A program made the translations under genes and the position numbers. 54,781 nt of DNA from Pseudooceanicola sp. HF7 (GTDB lineage: Bacteria; Pseudomonadota; Alphaproteobacteria; Rhodobacterales; Rhodobacteraceae): assembly GCF_011806405.1 (NCBI RefSeq), contig NZ_JAATOW010000027.1, positions 1 through 54,781 of the forward strand, read 5' to 3'. Of the stretch, positions 18,859 through 28,366 are shown one piece after another; within the stretch, counting starts at the first letter, position 1; every line of letters starts with the position of its first letter. The notes beneath the pieces were generated by a model. The model did not search any database. It worked only from the letters and a program-made list of their open reading frames with translations, and had not been told where the DNA came from.

Positions 18859-20685
18859 TCAGGCGGCTTCCTCCGCCTCCGCCGACTGCCGCGCCCAAAG
18901 CGCCGCGTAGCGCCCGTCCCGCGCAAGCAGGTCGACATGGGTGCCCTCTTCGACCACAAGTCCTTTTTCCAGAACGACAATTCGGTCCGCATCCGCGATG
19001 GTGGACAGGCGGTGCGCGATGGTCAGCACCGTGCGCCCCTCGCCCGCACGCGCCAGCGCCGACTGGATCTCGCGCTCGGTATCGGTGTCCAGCGCGCTCG
19101 TCGCCTCGTCCAGCAGCAGCACCGGCGGGTTCTTCAGCAGCGTCCGGGCAATCCCCACGCGCTGCTTCTCCCCGCCCGAAAGCTTCAGCCCACGCTCGCC
19201 CACCCGGGTCTCGTAGCCCTCCGGCAGGGACATGATGAAGTCATGGATCTGCGCTGCCTGCGCGGCCTTGATGATCTCCTCCTCGGTGGCATGTTCGCGG
19301 CCGTAGGCGATGTTGTAGCCCACCGTGTCGTTGAACAGCACCGTGTCCTGGGGCACCACGCCGATGGCCCGGTGCAGGCTGGCTTGGGTGACGTCCCGCA
19401 GGTCCTGCCCGTCGATCCGGATCGCCCCGCCGGTCACGTCGTAAAAGCGGAAGAGCAACCGCCCGATGGTGGATTTGCCCGACCCCGAAGAGCCCACAAG
19501 CGCCACCTTCTGACCCGGCGCGACCCGCAGGCTCACACCCTTCAGGATCTCGCGCTCCGGGTCATAGGAAAAGCGCACGTTATCCAGCACCACTTCGCCG
19601 CCCGAAACCGCAAGCTTGGCCGCGCCCGGCTTGTCCTGCACCTCTGCGGGCTGGTCCAGAAGGTGGAACATTTCCCCCATGTCCACAAGGCTTTGGCGGA
19701 TCTCCCGGTAGACGGTGCCCAGCATGTTCAGCGGCATGGTGATCTGGATCATGTAGCTGTTCACCAGCACGAAATCCCCCACCGTCAGCGTGCCGTTCTG
19801 CACGCCGATCGCGGCCATCACCATGACCACGACAAGCCCCGCCGTGATCAGGACCGACTGGCCGAAGTTCAGGAAGGCCAGCGAATAGGCCGTCTTCAGG
19901 GAGGCCGCCTCGTAGCGTTCCTGGGCATGATCGTAGCGCCGTGCCTCGCGCGCCTCCGCGCCGAAATACTTGACCGTCTCGAAGTTCAGAAGGCTGTCGA
20001 TGGCCTTCTGGTTGGCATCGGTGTCCTGGTCGTTCATCTCCTTGCGCAGCTTCACGCGCCATTCCGTCACCTTGAAGGTGAAGGCGGTGTAGAAGGCGAT
20101 GACCACGGCCACCACGAGGACATAGGTAAAGTCGAACATCACCGCCAGGACCACGGCGATCATCGCCAGTTCCAGGATCAGCGGGCCGATGGAAAACAGC
20201 ATGAAGCGCAACAGGAACTCGATCCCCTTGACGCCGCGCTCGATGATCCGGCTCAGCCCCCCGGTCTTGCGCGTCAGGTGATAGCGCATCGACAGGCGGT
20301 GGATATGGGTGAAGGTCTCAAGCGCCAGGGCCCGCAGGGCGCGTTGCCCCACCCGGGCAAAGACCACGTCACGCAGCTGCTGGAAGCCCACGGACATCAG
20401 GCGCGCGAAGCCATAGGCAACCGTTAACCCCACTGCCCCGATACTCAGCAACCAGGCCGCGCTGTCCCCGCCATCCTTGGCAAGCGCATCCACGGCGGCC
20501 TTGTAGAGAAACGGCGTACCAACCGCGACCAACTTCGCCACGAAAAGGATCACCAGCGCCCATGACACGCGCCGCCGCACCCAGGCATGTTCCTTCGGCC
20601 AGAGATAAGGCAGGACACGGGCCACGATCTTGCCGCCGTTCTTCGGCATCTCCGTGGTGGTCACATGCGAATGGCGTAGGCTCAT
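18859..20685 (-). CDS. Atm1/HMT-type ABC exporter (fused permease-ATPase)
   Basis: A 608-residue half-transporter with about six N-terminal transmembrane helices and a C-terminal ATPase with Walker A GSSGSGKST, signature LSGGEKQRV, Walker B VLLLDEATSALD and the switch His in AHRLST. The TRKTGGLSRIIERGVKGIEFLLRF stretch and WRxKLRKEMNDQDTDANQKAIDSLLNFETVKYFGAE are hallmarks of the Atm1/HMT1 family, whose bacterial members export glutathione-related or metal-thiol species. It works as a homodimer in the inner membrane. Start at ATG 20685 with AGAGGAG eight bases upstream. It is divergent from an ArsR-family regulator, which suggests regulation by metal, oxidant or thiol state. Confidence 0.9.
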   Translation of the reverse strand: MSLRHSHVTTTEMPKNGGKIVARVLPYLWPKEHAWVRRRVSWALVILFVAKLVAVGTPFLYKAAVDALAKDGGDSAAWLLSIGAVGLTVAYGFARLMSVGFQQLRDVVFARVGQRALRALALETFTHIHRLSMRYHLTRKTGGLSRIIERGVKGIEFLLRFMLFSIGPLILELAMIAVVLAVMFDFTYVLVVAVVIAFYTAFTFKVTEWRVKLRKEMNDQDTDANQKAIDSLLNFETVKYFGAEAREARRYDHAQERYEAASLKTAYSLAFLNFGQSVLITAGLVVVMVMAAIGVQNGTLTVGDFVLVNSYMIQITMPLNMLGTVYREIRQSLVDMGEMFHLLDQPAEVQDKPGAAKLAVSGGEVVLDNVRFSYDPEREILKGVSLRVAPGQKVALVGSSGSGKSTIGRLLFRFYDVTGGAIRIDGQDLRDVTQASLHRAIGVVPQDTVLFNDTVGYNIAYGREHATEEEIIKAAQAAQIHDFIMSLPEGYETRVGERGLKLSGGEKQRVGIARTLLKNPPVLLLDEATSALDTDTEREIQSALARAGEGRTVLTIAHRLSTIADADRIVVLEKGLVVEEGTHVDLLARDGRYAALWARQSAEAEEAA

Positions 20686-20735
20686 GCCCGGCTCTCCTCT
20701 TGTTTGCCCGGCTCATATAACCTATCGTCCAATAG

Positions 20736-20759
20736 TTCAACGTTTCATGAGAAGTTGAA
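20736..20759. promoter_or_regulatory. Candidate ArsR-type operator
   Basis: Imperfect palindrome TTCAACGTTTC-AT-GAGAAGTTGAA: 11-bp arms with nine matching pairs around a two-base centre. The arm and spacer layout resembles ArsR/SmtB operators (12-2-12). It ends two bases before the arsR ATG and lies in the 76-nt gap shared with the exporter gene, so a bound repressor could block both. Confidence 0.6.
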
Positions 20760-20761
20760 AG

Positions 20762-21133
20762 ATGCAGCGCCAAGAAGCCCTCGACTGTCTTGCGGCCCTC
20801 TCGAACGAGACGCGGCTGGATATTGTCCATTTCCTGGTCCGCCACGGGCCAGAGGGCGCCTCTGCCGGCCATATCGCGCAGACGGTCTCTGTCTCCGCCT
20901 CGCGGCTGTCCTTCCACCTGAACGTGCTGGAACAGGCGGGCATCGTCGCGCCGGAGCGGCGCGGGCGCATGGTGTTCTACCGGGCGCTGCGGGACCGCAT
21001 CGGCGGCACCATCGGCTATCTGCTGTCCGATTGCTGCGCGGGCGATACCAACGTGCGCTCCTGCTGCCTGAACGAGATGGCCCAACAGGCCGTCACGCCG
21101 GAGCGCAAGGGCTTCAATCTGCCCCAGGAATAG
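20762..21133 (+). CDS. ArsR-family transcriptional regulator with two Cys-Cys pairs
   Basis: A 123-residue winged-helix repressor: [16 protein letters not shown] at the start, then recognition-helix region [20 protein letters not shown] and the wing [11 protein letters not shown]. The C-terminal part carries vicinal cysteines C91-C92 and C101-C102, which could bind a thiophilic metal(loid) or sense thiol oxidation; the classical ArsR ELCVCDL motif is absent. Divergent from the Atm1-like exporter, with a palindrome directly before the start. Its 3' end overlaps the convergent LysM gene by 20 nt. Confidence 0.88.
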   Translation: MQRQEALDCLAALSNETRLDIVHFLVRHGPEGASAGHIAQTVSVSASRLSFHLNVLEQAGIVAPERRGRMVFYRALRDRIGGTIGYLLSDCCAGDTNVRSCCLNEMAQQAVTPERKGFNLPQE

Positions 21134-22499
21134 TGAAGACCTGGCCGGGATAAATCAGGTCAGGGTCCCGGATCAGCTCCCGGTTCGCCTCGAAGACACG
21201 CACGTAAAGCACGCCGTCACCGTAGTTTTCCCGCGCAATGGCCCAAAGCGTATTGCCCGGCTGGATCGTCACTTCGGACACCGGGCTGCCCGCCTGGCCG
21301 GCCTCTTCGCGGGCCTGTGCGATCTGGGCAGGTGCGGCGCGTTCAAAGGGCGTTTCCACCCGGCTCATGACCGCGCCCTCGCTGTCCACCTCATCCACGC
21401 GCAGCGTGTAGACACCGGGGATCACCCCCGGCACGCGGCTTTCCCAGCTGCCCTCAGAGGACACCTCTGCCGTGGCCTTCAGCACCCCGTTCAGGTAGCC
21501 ACGCACGAAGCTGCCGGGGCGCGCCCGGCCCTTCAGCATCACCGCGCCATCGGCGTCATAGGCAATCGTGGACAGCTCCACCCCCTCGGCGCCAGTCGGC
21601 GCGTCGGGCTGTTGCAGCACCTGCACGTCACTGCCATCGGCCAGCAGGACCGTCGGGGTTTGCGGTTCGGCGGGGGCCGTGCCCTCTGCCGCCATTTCCG
21701 GGCTTTCCGCGGCAGGCTCCGGCAGGTCCGTTTCGCCCTCAGGCAGGGCTGTCAGCTGCTCGGGGCTTTGCGGCGGGGTCGCGGCGGGCTGCACCAGCTC
21801 CGGCGCGCCGGCCACCATGACGCCCCCGGCTGCGGGATTGGGCGACAGGATCACCTGTTGCGCGCCATCGGTGCCCGCAGTGCCATCTGTGCCAGCGCCG
21901 CGCAGGGTCAGGACCTGCGGCGTCTCGCTGAGGCCAAGGGACAGGAAGCTGACAAAGCGCCCGTCCGATCCGGTCCGCGCGCTTTGCAGCTCGTTGCCGT
22001 CGATCAGGATGGAGATCTCTTCATTCGGGGCGCCCTGGCCGGCGATCAGCGCCGTGCCATCGGGCTCCACCCGAACCACATCGAAACTGGGTGCGGGGGC
22101 CGAGGCAACCTCGGCCAGGGGCGCGGCCTCTTCGGCGGTGCCCGGCGGGACCTGCTCCACGGCAGGCTCACTCAGCGCCGCAGCAGTTGAAGCATCACTT
22201 TCACTTCCCGCCGCAACTGGTTCTTCTGAAACACTTTCCTGGGGCTGGGAAAGGGCGGCCGGCGCCGCATCCGCGACCTCAGGCTGGGCGACTGCCGGGC
22301 TCTCAGACCCACCTTCAACGGGGGTCTCAACGGGTGCCTCCGCCCCGGCTTCAGGACTGACGGCGGCCTCCGTGACCGGGGTTGTTTCCGCACTGTCGCC
22401 ATAAGGACCGATCCAGCCCATCCAGATCGCACCCCCCCCCGCCACAAAGGCGGTGGTCACGACGGCAAGAGCAGGTCCGGCGTTAAATTCCCCAGGCAT
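21114..22499 (-). CDS. LysM-domain envelope protein
   Basis: A 461-residue protein with one N-terminal transmembrane segment ([19 protein letters not shown]), a long Ala/Pro/Glu-rich disordered stretch, Ig-like regions ([30 protein letters not shown] and a second copy near [24 protein letters not shown]) and a C-terminal LysM domain (about 409-461: [17 protein letters not shown] ... [10 protein letters not shown]). LysM binds peptidoglycan, so the protein probably spans from inner membrane to cell wall. The frame is open to 22685, but that part would overlap the divergent LOG gene; the ATG at 22499 gives the membrane anchor directly. Confidence 0.85.
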   Translation of the reverse strand: MPGEFNAGPALAVVTTAFVAGGGAIWMGWIGPYGDSAETTPVTEAAVSPEAGAEAPVETPVEGGSESPAVAQPEVADAAPAALSQPQESVSEEPVAAGSESDASTAAALSEPAVEQVPPGTAEEAAPLAEVASAPAPSFDVVRVEPDGTALIAGQGAPNEEISILIDGNELQSARTGSDGRFVSFLSLGLSETPQVLTLRGAGTDGTAGTDGAQQVILSPNPAAGGVMVAGAPELVQPAATPPQSPEQLTALPEGETDLPEPAAESPEMAAEGTAPAEPQTPTVLLADGSDVQVLQQPDAPTGAEGVELSTIAYDADGAVMLKGRARPGSFVRGYLNGVLKATAEVSSEGSWESRVPGVIPGVYTLRVDEVDSEGAVMSRVETPFERAAPAQIAQAREEAGQAGSPVSEVTIQPGNTLWAIARENYGDGVLYVRVFEANRELIRDPDLIYPGQVFTIPGAD

Positions 22500-22612
22500 C
22501 GTGACAGAATTCCTTGATATTCCCCATGCATACCGCCTGTTGAGCGGTTGAGCACATATAGCAAGAAGGCTATCACCGATCCAAAGAAATCGCAGCCAGC
22601 GGGGAGTCCGAA

Positions 22613-23164
22613 ATGACGAAAGCGTCGATCTGTGTCTATTGCGGCTCACGCCCGGGTGCGAAACAAGCCTATGCGGAACAGGCAAAATCCCTGGGCGCCG
22701 GGCTTGCGGGCCGCGGCTGGCGGCTGGTCTACGGCGCCGGAGACGTGGGCCTGATGGGCGAAGTCGCCCGCGCCGCCCAGTCGGCCGGGGCAGAGACCTT
22801 TGGCGTCATCCCCGAGCATCTGGTCAAATGGGAAGTCGGCAAGAGCGACCTGACCCGCTACGTGGTCACGGAGACCATGCATGAGCGCAAGAAGGTCATG
22901 TTCGTGAATTCCGATGCCGTCGTTGTCCTGCCCGGCGGAGGCGGCACGCTTGACGAGTTCTTCGAGGTCCTGACCTGGCGCCAGCTTGGCCTGCATGCCA
23001 AGCCGATCGTGCTGATCAACGTCGAAGGCTATTGGGATCCCCTGCTGACGATGCTGGATCACATGGTCAGCCAAGGGTTTACCGACAGGGCCGTGATCGA
23101 AAGCATCACGGCGGTCGGGGATGCCGAAGGCGCTCTGCGCGCCCTCGGCTCTCTTCTGGACTAG
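22613..23164 (+). CDS. LOG-family protein (TIGR00730), putative nucleoside 5'-monophosphate phosphoribohydrolase
   Basis: A 183-residue Rossmann-fold protein with the family motifs [12 protein letters not shown] and MHERKKVMF. Members hydrolyse the N-glycosidic bond of cytokinin ribotides or, in many bacteria, AMP-like nucleotides to free base and ribose 5-phosphate. Which substrate is used here cannot be read from sequence. Start ATG at 22613 with GGGAG six bases upstream. Single-gene unit, divergent from the LysM gene. Confidence 0.92.
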   Translation: MTKASICVYCGSRPGAKQAYAEQAKSLGAGLAGRGWRLVYGAGDVGLMGEVARAAQSAGAETFGVIPEHLVKWEVGKSDLTRYVVTETMHERKKVMFVNSDAVVVLPGGGGTLDEFFEVLTWRQLGLHAKPIVLINVEGYWDPLLTMLDHMVSQGFTDRAVIESITAVGDAEGALRALGSLLD

Positions 23165-23177
23165 GCGTCCCGCCTCT

Positions 23178-23627
23178 TCAGACGTTTTCCGCCTTCAGAA
23201 GCTTCTCGATCTCATCCACGGGGTGGTTGGTCATGCTCTTGGGCACCTCGGCGATGACCTTGTCCGCCACCTCCTTGTGCAGGGATTTCCTGAGCTCTCC
23301 CAGCGTCTTGGGCGGCGCGATCAACACGATTTTCTCGAAGCGGCCACGGTGGGCCAGCTTGTAGAGGATATCGGCCATCTCGTCGGCAAAGCGCTCCTTC
23401 GCCAGCTCGTGCCAGTCCGTGTCGTCCATGGCAGAGCGCTGGCCGACGCCGGTATCGGCCTTGCGGCCGGGGCGATTGGCGCTTTGTTCGCGGTCAGAGG
23501 GGTTCTCCTGCTCTTCCTTGCGAATGACCTCAAGGTTGGGGTCTTCCGCATCGGTGATGTTGCGCAGAAAGATGGCCTTTTCGCCATCCGCTACCATCAC
23601 CCAGCAATCGTTGGGAATATTCGCCAT
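23178..23627 (-). CDS. Host attachment protein family (PF10116-type)
   Basis: A 149-residue soluble protein. The opening WVMVADGEKAIFLRN and the closing block FADEMADILYKLAHRGRFEKIVLIAPPKTLGELRKSLHKEVADKV match the 'protein required for attachment to host cells' family, which has an RNase H-like or eRF1-like fold; its biochemical role is not established. Start at ATG 23627, whose A is also the last base of the upstream stop (TGATG), implying coupling to the 75-residue gene. A GTG one codon upstream is also possible. Confidence 0.82.
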   Translation of the reverse strand: MANIPNDCWVMVADGEKAIFLRNITDAEDPNLEVIRKEEQENPSDREQSANRPGRKADTGVGQRSAMDDTDWHELAKERFADEMADILYKLAHRGRFEKIVLIAPPKTLGELRKSLHKEVADKVIAEVPKSMTNHPVDEIEKLLKAENV

Positions 23628-23854
23628 CACACTTTCTCCTTGTCGCCGGACTCATTGCGATCCTGGGCCAGCGGGCGGGTCTTCTCGCCCGGGCGCGTGT
23701 TCAGCCCCTTCTTCTCATCGCGGGTGCCGACCTTGGTCTGCAACTCACCGCCCTTGCGGCCCTGCTGGCCGGCCGGGGACATGTCTTCGGGGCGCTCGCC
23801 AAGGACCTGTTCGGTCTCTCGGGTGCCGTCCTTGGATTTCTTGCGTTCGGCCAT
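23627..23854 (-). CDS. Small hydrophilic protein of unknown function
   Basis: A 75-residue, highly charged protein (Lys, Glu, Arg, Asp, Gly) without hydrophobic segments, beginning MAERKKSKDGTRETEQ and probably disordered. The ATG at 23854 has GAGGAG four bases upstream, clearly better than two in-frame Met codons further out. It is coupled by TGATG to the host-attachment-family gene. I do not recognise the family; the composition recalls stress-induced hydrophilic proteins, but this is only an impression. Confidence 0.65.
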   Translation of the reverse strand: MAERKKSKDGTRETEQVLGERPEDMSPAGQQGRKGGELQTKVGTRDEKKGLNTRPGEKTRPLAQDRNESGDKEKV

Positions 23855-23979
23855 GGTGCTCCTCGCTTTCCTTGGTTTCATCAAGACAACGCCTGCCACG
23901 GCCTGCTGTTCCCTCGGGCAGGTTCAGCCCCCACCAAATCCGCGGTCCTCTGCCGGGCCTCAGCCGAAACCCGCGCATG

Positions 23980-24010
23980 AAAAAAGGCGCGGGGAAATCC
24001 CCACGCCTTT
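23980..24010 (-). terminator. Rho-independent terminator of sodB
   Basis: Read on minus: AAAGGCGTGGGGA, a short loop, TCCCCGCGCCTTT and further T residues (plus-strand A run 23980-23985). One G-U pair in a 13-bp stem. It lies 23 nt past the sodB stop. Confidence 0.85.
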
Positions 24011-24032
24011 CCAGTGCCTTGACGGGCGAAGC

Positions 24033-24632
24033 TTACATGCGCGAAGCGACGTTTTCCCAGTTCACCAGCTTGTCGAGGAAGTTCGACAGGTAGGCGGGGC
24101 GCTTGTTGCGGAAGTCGATGTAGTAGGAGTGTTCCCACACGTCGCAGCCCAGCAGAGCGGTCTGGCCGAAGCAAAGCGGGTTCACGCCGTTCTCGGTCTT
24201 GGTGACCTTGAGCGAGCCATCGGTGTCTTTCACCAGCCAGGCCCAGCCAGAGCCGAACTGACCCGCGCCTGCGGCAGAGAAGTCTTCCTTGAACTTGTCG
24301 ACGGAACCGAAGCTCTCGGTGATGGCCTTCTCCAGCTCACCGGGCATGCCGGTCTGCGCGGGGCCCATCATTTCCCAGAACTGGTTGTGGTTCCAGAACT
24401 GCGAGGCGTTGTTGAAGATGCCGTTCTGGGCAACAGCGTTTGCGTCGTAGGTGCCCTTGATGATCTCTTCGACGGATTTGCCTTCCCACTCGGTCCCGGC
24501 AATGGCCTTGTTGCCGTTGTCGACATAGGCCTTGTGGTGAATGTCGTGGTGATATTCCAGCGTTTCCTTGGACATACCCAGGTCTGCAAGTGCGTCGTGG
24601 GCGTAAGGAAGATCGGGAAGTTCAAAAGCCAT
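24033..24632 (-). CDS. sodB: Superoxide dismutase [Fe]
   Basis: A 199-residue Fe/Mn-type SOD converting superoxide to peroxide and oxygen. Metal ligands: His28 (LEYHHDIHH), His82 (FWNH), and the Asp and His of DVWEHSYYIDF. Gln78 in NNASQFWNH is the position that marks the iron form, as opposed to the Gln near GSGW in Mn enzymes. GAGQFGSGWAWLV is present. The frame opens at 24833, but only the ATG at 24632 (MAFELPDLPY) fits the family. A terminator follows. SOD lies just downstream of sarcosine oxidase, which makes H2O2; co-regulation is possible but not shown. Confidence 0.95.
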   Translation of the reverse strand: MAFELPDLPYAHDALADLGMSKETLEYHHDIHHKAYVDNGNKAIAGTEWEGKSVEEIIKGTYDANAVAQNGIFNNASQFWNHNQFWEMMGPAQTGMPGELEKAITESFGSVDKFKEDFSAAGAGQFGSGWAWLVKDTDGSLKVTKTENGVNPLCFGQTALLGCDVWEHSYYIDFRNKRPAYLSNFLDKLVNWENVASRM

Positions 24633-24736
24633 TTGGGGCCCCCTTTTCTTGGAGTTAAGAGTTACTCTCGGGCATAGATGGTATGCCGTCGTGCAGAAGG
24701 TCAAGGGTATTTGGCCCTGCAAGGCTGCACAGGCGT

Positions 24737-24763
24737 CCCGCAGCCCCCTGCAGGGGCAGCGGG
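24737..24763 (-). terminator. Hairpin after soxG
   Basis: CCCGCAGCCCC and GGGGCAGCGGG pair at 10 of 11 positions around a short loop, 9 nt past the soxG stop. No T run follows on minus, so it may terminate weakly or protect the mRNA end. Confidence 0.45.
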
Positions 24764-24771
24764 TATTGATT

Positions 24772-25362
24772 TCAGGCGTATAGCCCCACGATCCCGTCTT
24801 CGCGCGCCGCGTCCGACAGGATGGAGAAGACATATCCCGCGACAGAGCGGAAGCAGACCAGCTCTGCCCGGCCCGGCTCCGGCATCCAGAAGGCGGCGGG
24901 GACCTGGGCCAGCCGCGTGCGGCGGAAACTGCCCTCCGGGAAGGCTTCTGGCGACATGTCCACCGGGGCCAGCTTTGCCAGCACCTCGCGCACCAGCGCG
25001 TCCTCTCCGGTCAGGGTGAAGGCCGCGCGGGCATGGGTCACATCGACCGCCGAAAAGGCCGGATCGGTGAAGGTGCCGGCCAGGGTTTCCAGCGCCTCGG
25101 CGGTTTCGGACAGGGGCATGCCGACCAGCAGCTCATCCGGGCTCATCCAGGCGATGACCCTGTCCTCGCCCAGGCTGATCTGGCGCTGGCCGGGCATGTC
25201 GCAGCCCGTGACCTTGGTCGCACCATTGCGCATCATGGAGGATGACAGATCCCCCCGCAGGGTGATCATGCCCCGCATCGGCGCTTCGGCAATCCGCACG
25301 TAGCCGTCAAAAACCGCGCCGTTCAAGGCGCTTACGGGCGCCGGTCCGGTGACATCAGACAT
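24772..25362 (-). CDS. soxG: Sarcosine oxidase subunit gamma
   Basis: A 196-residue small subunit of the heterotetrameric sarcosine oxidase, which oxidatively demethylates N-methylglycine to glycine, with H2O2 and 5,10-methylene-THF as co-products. The region RGDLSSSMMRNGATKVTGCDMPGQR..WMSPDELLVG and the end SVAGYVFSILSDAAREDG resemble other SoxG sequences, which share a GcvT-like fold. The start at 25362 overlaps the soxA end by 8 nt, so the two are translationally coupled. Confidence 0.93.
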   Translation of the reverse strand: MSDVTGPAPVSALNGAVFDGYVRIAEAPMRGMITLRGDLSSSMMRNGATKVTGCDMPGQRQISLGEDRVIAWMSPDELLVGMPLSETAEALETLAGTFTDPAFSAVDVTHARAAFTLTGEDALVREVLAKLAPVDMSPEAFPEGSFRRTRLAQVPAAFWMPEPGRAELVCFRSVAGYVFSILSDAAREDGIVGLYA

Positions 25363-28300
25363 TCTGTTTCTCTCCTGCCTTGTCGTAGAAGACCGGATCC
25401 ACGACTTTCGCCGAAACCGATCCGCCCGCCAGTTTTGTGACCTGCACGACCTCGTCCATGCGCTCCGGGCCCTTCTTCAGCAGCGCCATGGCGATGCCGC
25501 GCTTGAGCGTCGGGGAATAGTAGGTCGAGGTGATGCGCCCCTGCATGTTGCGCTGGCCCTTGTCGTTCTGCCCGTCGTCCAGGATGTAGGCGCCATCCTC
25601 GATCACAGAGCCATCGACGGTCTCCAGCCCCACCAGTTTCCAGCGATCGGGATCCTGGAAGTGGCTGCGCATCTGGCCGCGCTTGCCGATGAAGTCTTCC
25701 TTCTTCTTGGAGATCGCCCAGTTCAGGCCAAGGTCCTGGGGAATGATCGTGCCATCGGTCTCATCCCCGATCATGATGAAGCCCTTTTCGGCCCGCAGCA
25801 CGTGCAGTGCCTCTGTCCCGTAGGGCACGGCGTCAAAGCCGTGACCGGCGGCCATCAGCTCGGTCCACAGGGCCAGGCCCTGCCCCGCCGGCACGCTCAA
25901 TTCGTAGCTGAGCTCACCAGAGAAGGAGATCCGGTAGATCCGGCAGGGAATGCCCCCCACCAACCGGTCCGCCCAGGCCATGAAGGGCAGTTCCTCGGCA
26001 GAGATCCCGGGCGTGCCCAGCACCTCCAGCAATTGCCGCGCCTGGGGCCCGACCACGGCGATCTGGGCGTATTGCTCCGTCACGTTGACCACGTGAACCT
26101 TCAGGTCCCACCATTCGGTCTGCAGCCATTCCTCCATGTGGGCATGGACGTGTTCGGCGCCGCCCGTGGTGGTATGGACCAGGAAGCTGTGCTCATCCAG
26201 CCGCGCGACCACGCCGTCATCCATGAGGAAGCCGTTCTCGTCGCAGACCAGCCCGTAGCGGCAGCGCCCCGGTTTAAGCGTGGACATCATGTTGGTGTAG
26301 ATCAGGTCCAGGAACTTGCCCGCATCCGGCCCGCGCACGATCAGCTTGCCCAGGGTGGAGGCATCCAGCAGCCCAACCCGTTCCCGCACGGCGGTGATTT
26401 CGCGCAGGACGGCATCGGCGTGGCTTTCACCTGCCTTGGGATAGCAATAGGGCCGCCGCCAATGGCCGACCGGTTCAAAAAAGGCCCCGTTGGCCTCATG
26501 CCAGTCATACATCGGCGTCTTGCGCAGCGGCTGGAAGCCCTCGTCCCGCGCCTCACCCGCGATGGAGCCCATGGAGATGGGCGTATAGGGCGGGCGGAAG
26601 GTGGTTGTGCCCACTTCCGGGATGGTCACGTTCAGTTCCTGGCTCAGCACGGCCAGGCCATTGATATTGCTGAGCTTGCCCTGGTCCGTCGCCATGCCCA
26701 GCGTGGTGTAACGCTTGGCATGTTCGACGCTTTCAAAGCCCTCGGCCGCCGCAAGCTGCACGTCCGAGACCTTGACGTCATTCTGGAAATCGAGCCAGCT
26801 CTTGGAACGCAGCTTGTAGGTGGCGCCTTCGGGCATGGTCCAGATCGGGGCCATGGGGATCTCTTCGACCTCCCAGACCTCGGGCGCGGTGGCCTCGGGC
26901 ATGGACAGGCCCAGGCGGTCAACCACGGTGCGCGCGGCATAGCGGCCGTCCTTCAGCACTTCGGACAGGCTGAGCGCGCCGCTGGCAGAGCCTGCCGTGG
27001 CGACAAAGGGCAGCCCGTCGGCACCTGTGGGGGCGCGGTCCGGATCGGGACGGAACATGGCACGTTCGCTGTCCCAGGACAGCTTGCCGCCGCAATGGGA
27101 CCACAGGTGCACCGCCGGGGACCAGCCGCCGGACATGGCAACCGCATCGCAGGCGATCTCTTCCAGCACGGCGCCACTGCCCGCCTGAGAGCAGATCGCC
27201 ACGCCGGTGACGCGCTTCTTGCCGTTGACATGGGCGATGGCACGGCCGGTCTCTACACGGATGCCGGCCTCCCTTGCCAGCTGGGCAAGGGCGCCGCCAC
27301 CGGCGAGCCGTGCATCGATCACGGCGGCCACGCTCAGCCCCGCTTCCTTCTGGGCGATCGCAGTGCGGTAGGCGTCATCGTTGTTGGTCACGACCACGAT
27401 GCGGTCGCCCACGGAGACGCCGTAATCGCTAAGGTAATCGCGCATGGCCCCGGCCAGCATGACGCCGGGAATATCGTTGCCCGCGAAAGAGATGGGGCGT
27501 TCGATGGCCCCCGTAGCCACCAGCACCTGGCGGGCGCGGATGCGCCACAGCCGATGGCGCGGCCCGGTCTTTTCGCTCAGGTGGTCGGTCAGCCGTTCGT
27601 AGCCCAGCACATATCCATGGTCATAGACACCAGCCCCCATGCAGCGCAGGCGCATGGTGACATTGGATAGGCCCTCAAGCTCTGCCACCAGATCGGCGAT
27701 GTGGGCCGCCACCGGCTGCCCGGCGACTTCACCGCCATCAACGGGCGCGCGGCCACCCCAAAGGGCGCCCTGCTCCAGCAGCAGGACCTGGACGCCCAGG
27801 CGCCCGGCTTCAAGCGCGGCGGTCAGGCCGGCCAGACCGCCCCCCACAACCAGCAGATCCGCATGGGCATAAAGGTGTTCGTAGGGATCCGCATCGCGGT
27901 CCTTGGGCGCCTTGCCCAGGCCTGCAGAGCGGCGGATGATCGGCTCATAGACGTGTTTCCAGAAGGCCCGCGGCCCCATGAAGGTCTTGTAGTAGAACCC
28001 CGCCGGCAGGAAACGCGACAGCGAGTTGTTGATCGCGCCGACATCGAACTCCAGGCTGGGCCAGTGGTTCTGGCTTTCCGCCTCGAGCCCGTCGAAGAGC
28101 TCCTGGGTGGTGGCGCGCTGGTTCGGCTCAAAGCGGGCGTCCTTGCCCAGGCCCATCAGGGCGTTGGGCTCTTCCGCGCCAGAGGCGACCACGCCGCGCG
28201 GGCGGTGGTACTTAAACGACCGGCCCATCAGCATCTGGTCATTTGCCAGAAGCGCAGAGGCCAGCGTATCGCCTTCGAACCCGCTCATCCGGCGGCCGTT

Positions 28301-28366
28301 GAAGGAAAACTCGATCTTCTTGGAGCGGTCGATCCGCCGCCCGCTGCCTGCAAGCCTGCTGCTCAT
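25355..28366 (-). CDS. soxA: Sarcosine oxidase subunit alpha
   Basis: The 1003-residue large subunit. An N-terminal 2Fe-2S ferredoxin-like domain without cluster cysteines (FNGRRMSGFEGDTLASALLAN) is followed by an NAD-binding domain with VVGGGLAGLTAALEAGRLG near residue 175, and a C-terminal GcvT-type folate domain (from about residue 590) that accepts the formaldehyde on tetrahydrofolate. Length is standard. The ATG at 28366 overlaps the stop of an 18-codon ORF (ATGA), with AAGGGAG 10 bases upstream inside that ORF. Order soxD-soxA-soxG is canonical. Confidence 0.96.
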   Translation of the reverse strand: MSSRLAGSGRRIDRSKKIEFSFNGRRMSGFEGDTLASALLANDQMLMGRSFKYHRPRGVVASGAEEPNALMGLGKDARFEPNQRATTQELFDGLEAESQNHWPSLEFDVGAINNSLSRFLPAGFYYKTFMGPRAFWKHVYEPIIRRSAGLGKAPKDRDADPYEHLYAHADLLVVGGGLAGLTAALEAGRLGVQVLLLEQGALWGGRAPVDGGEVAGQPVAAHIADLVAELEGLSNVTMRLRCMGAGVYDHGYVLGYERLTDHLSEKTGPRHRLWRIRARQVLVATGAIERPISFAGNDIPGVMLAGAMRDYLSDYGVSVGDRIVVVTNNDDAYRTAIAQKEAGLSVAAVIDARLAGGGALAQLAREAGIRVETGRAIAHVNGKKRVTGVAICSQAGSGAVLEEIACDAVAMSGGWSPAVHLWSHCGGKLSWDSERAMFRPDPDRAPTGADGLPFVATAGSASGALSLSEVLKDGRYAARTVVDRLGLSMPEATAPEVWEVEEIPMAPIWTMPEGATYKLRSKSWLDFQNDVKVSDVQLAAAEGFESVEHAKRYTTLGMATDQGKLSNINGLAVLSQELNVTIPEVGTTTFRPPYTPISMGSIAGEARDEGFQPLRKTPMYDWHEANGAFFEPVGHWRRPYCYPKAGESHADAVLREITAVRERVGLLDASTLGKLIVRGPDAGKFLDLIYTNMMSTLKPGRCRYGLVCDENGFLMDDGVVARLDEHSFLVHTTTGGAEHVHAHMEEWLQTEWWDLKVHVVNVTEQYAQIAVVGPQARQLLEVLGTPGISAEELPFMAWADRLVGGIPCRIYRISFSGELSYELSVPAGQGLALWTELMAAGHGFDAVPYGTEALHVLRAEKGFIMIGDETDGTIIPQDLGLNWAISKKKEDFIGKRGQMRSHFQDPDRWKLVGLETVDGSVIEDGAYILDDGQNDKGQRNMQGRITSTYYSPTLKRGIAMALLKKGPERMDEVVQVTKLAGGSVSAKVVDPVFYDKAGEKQNV

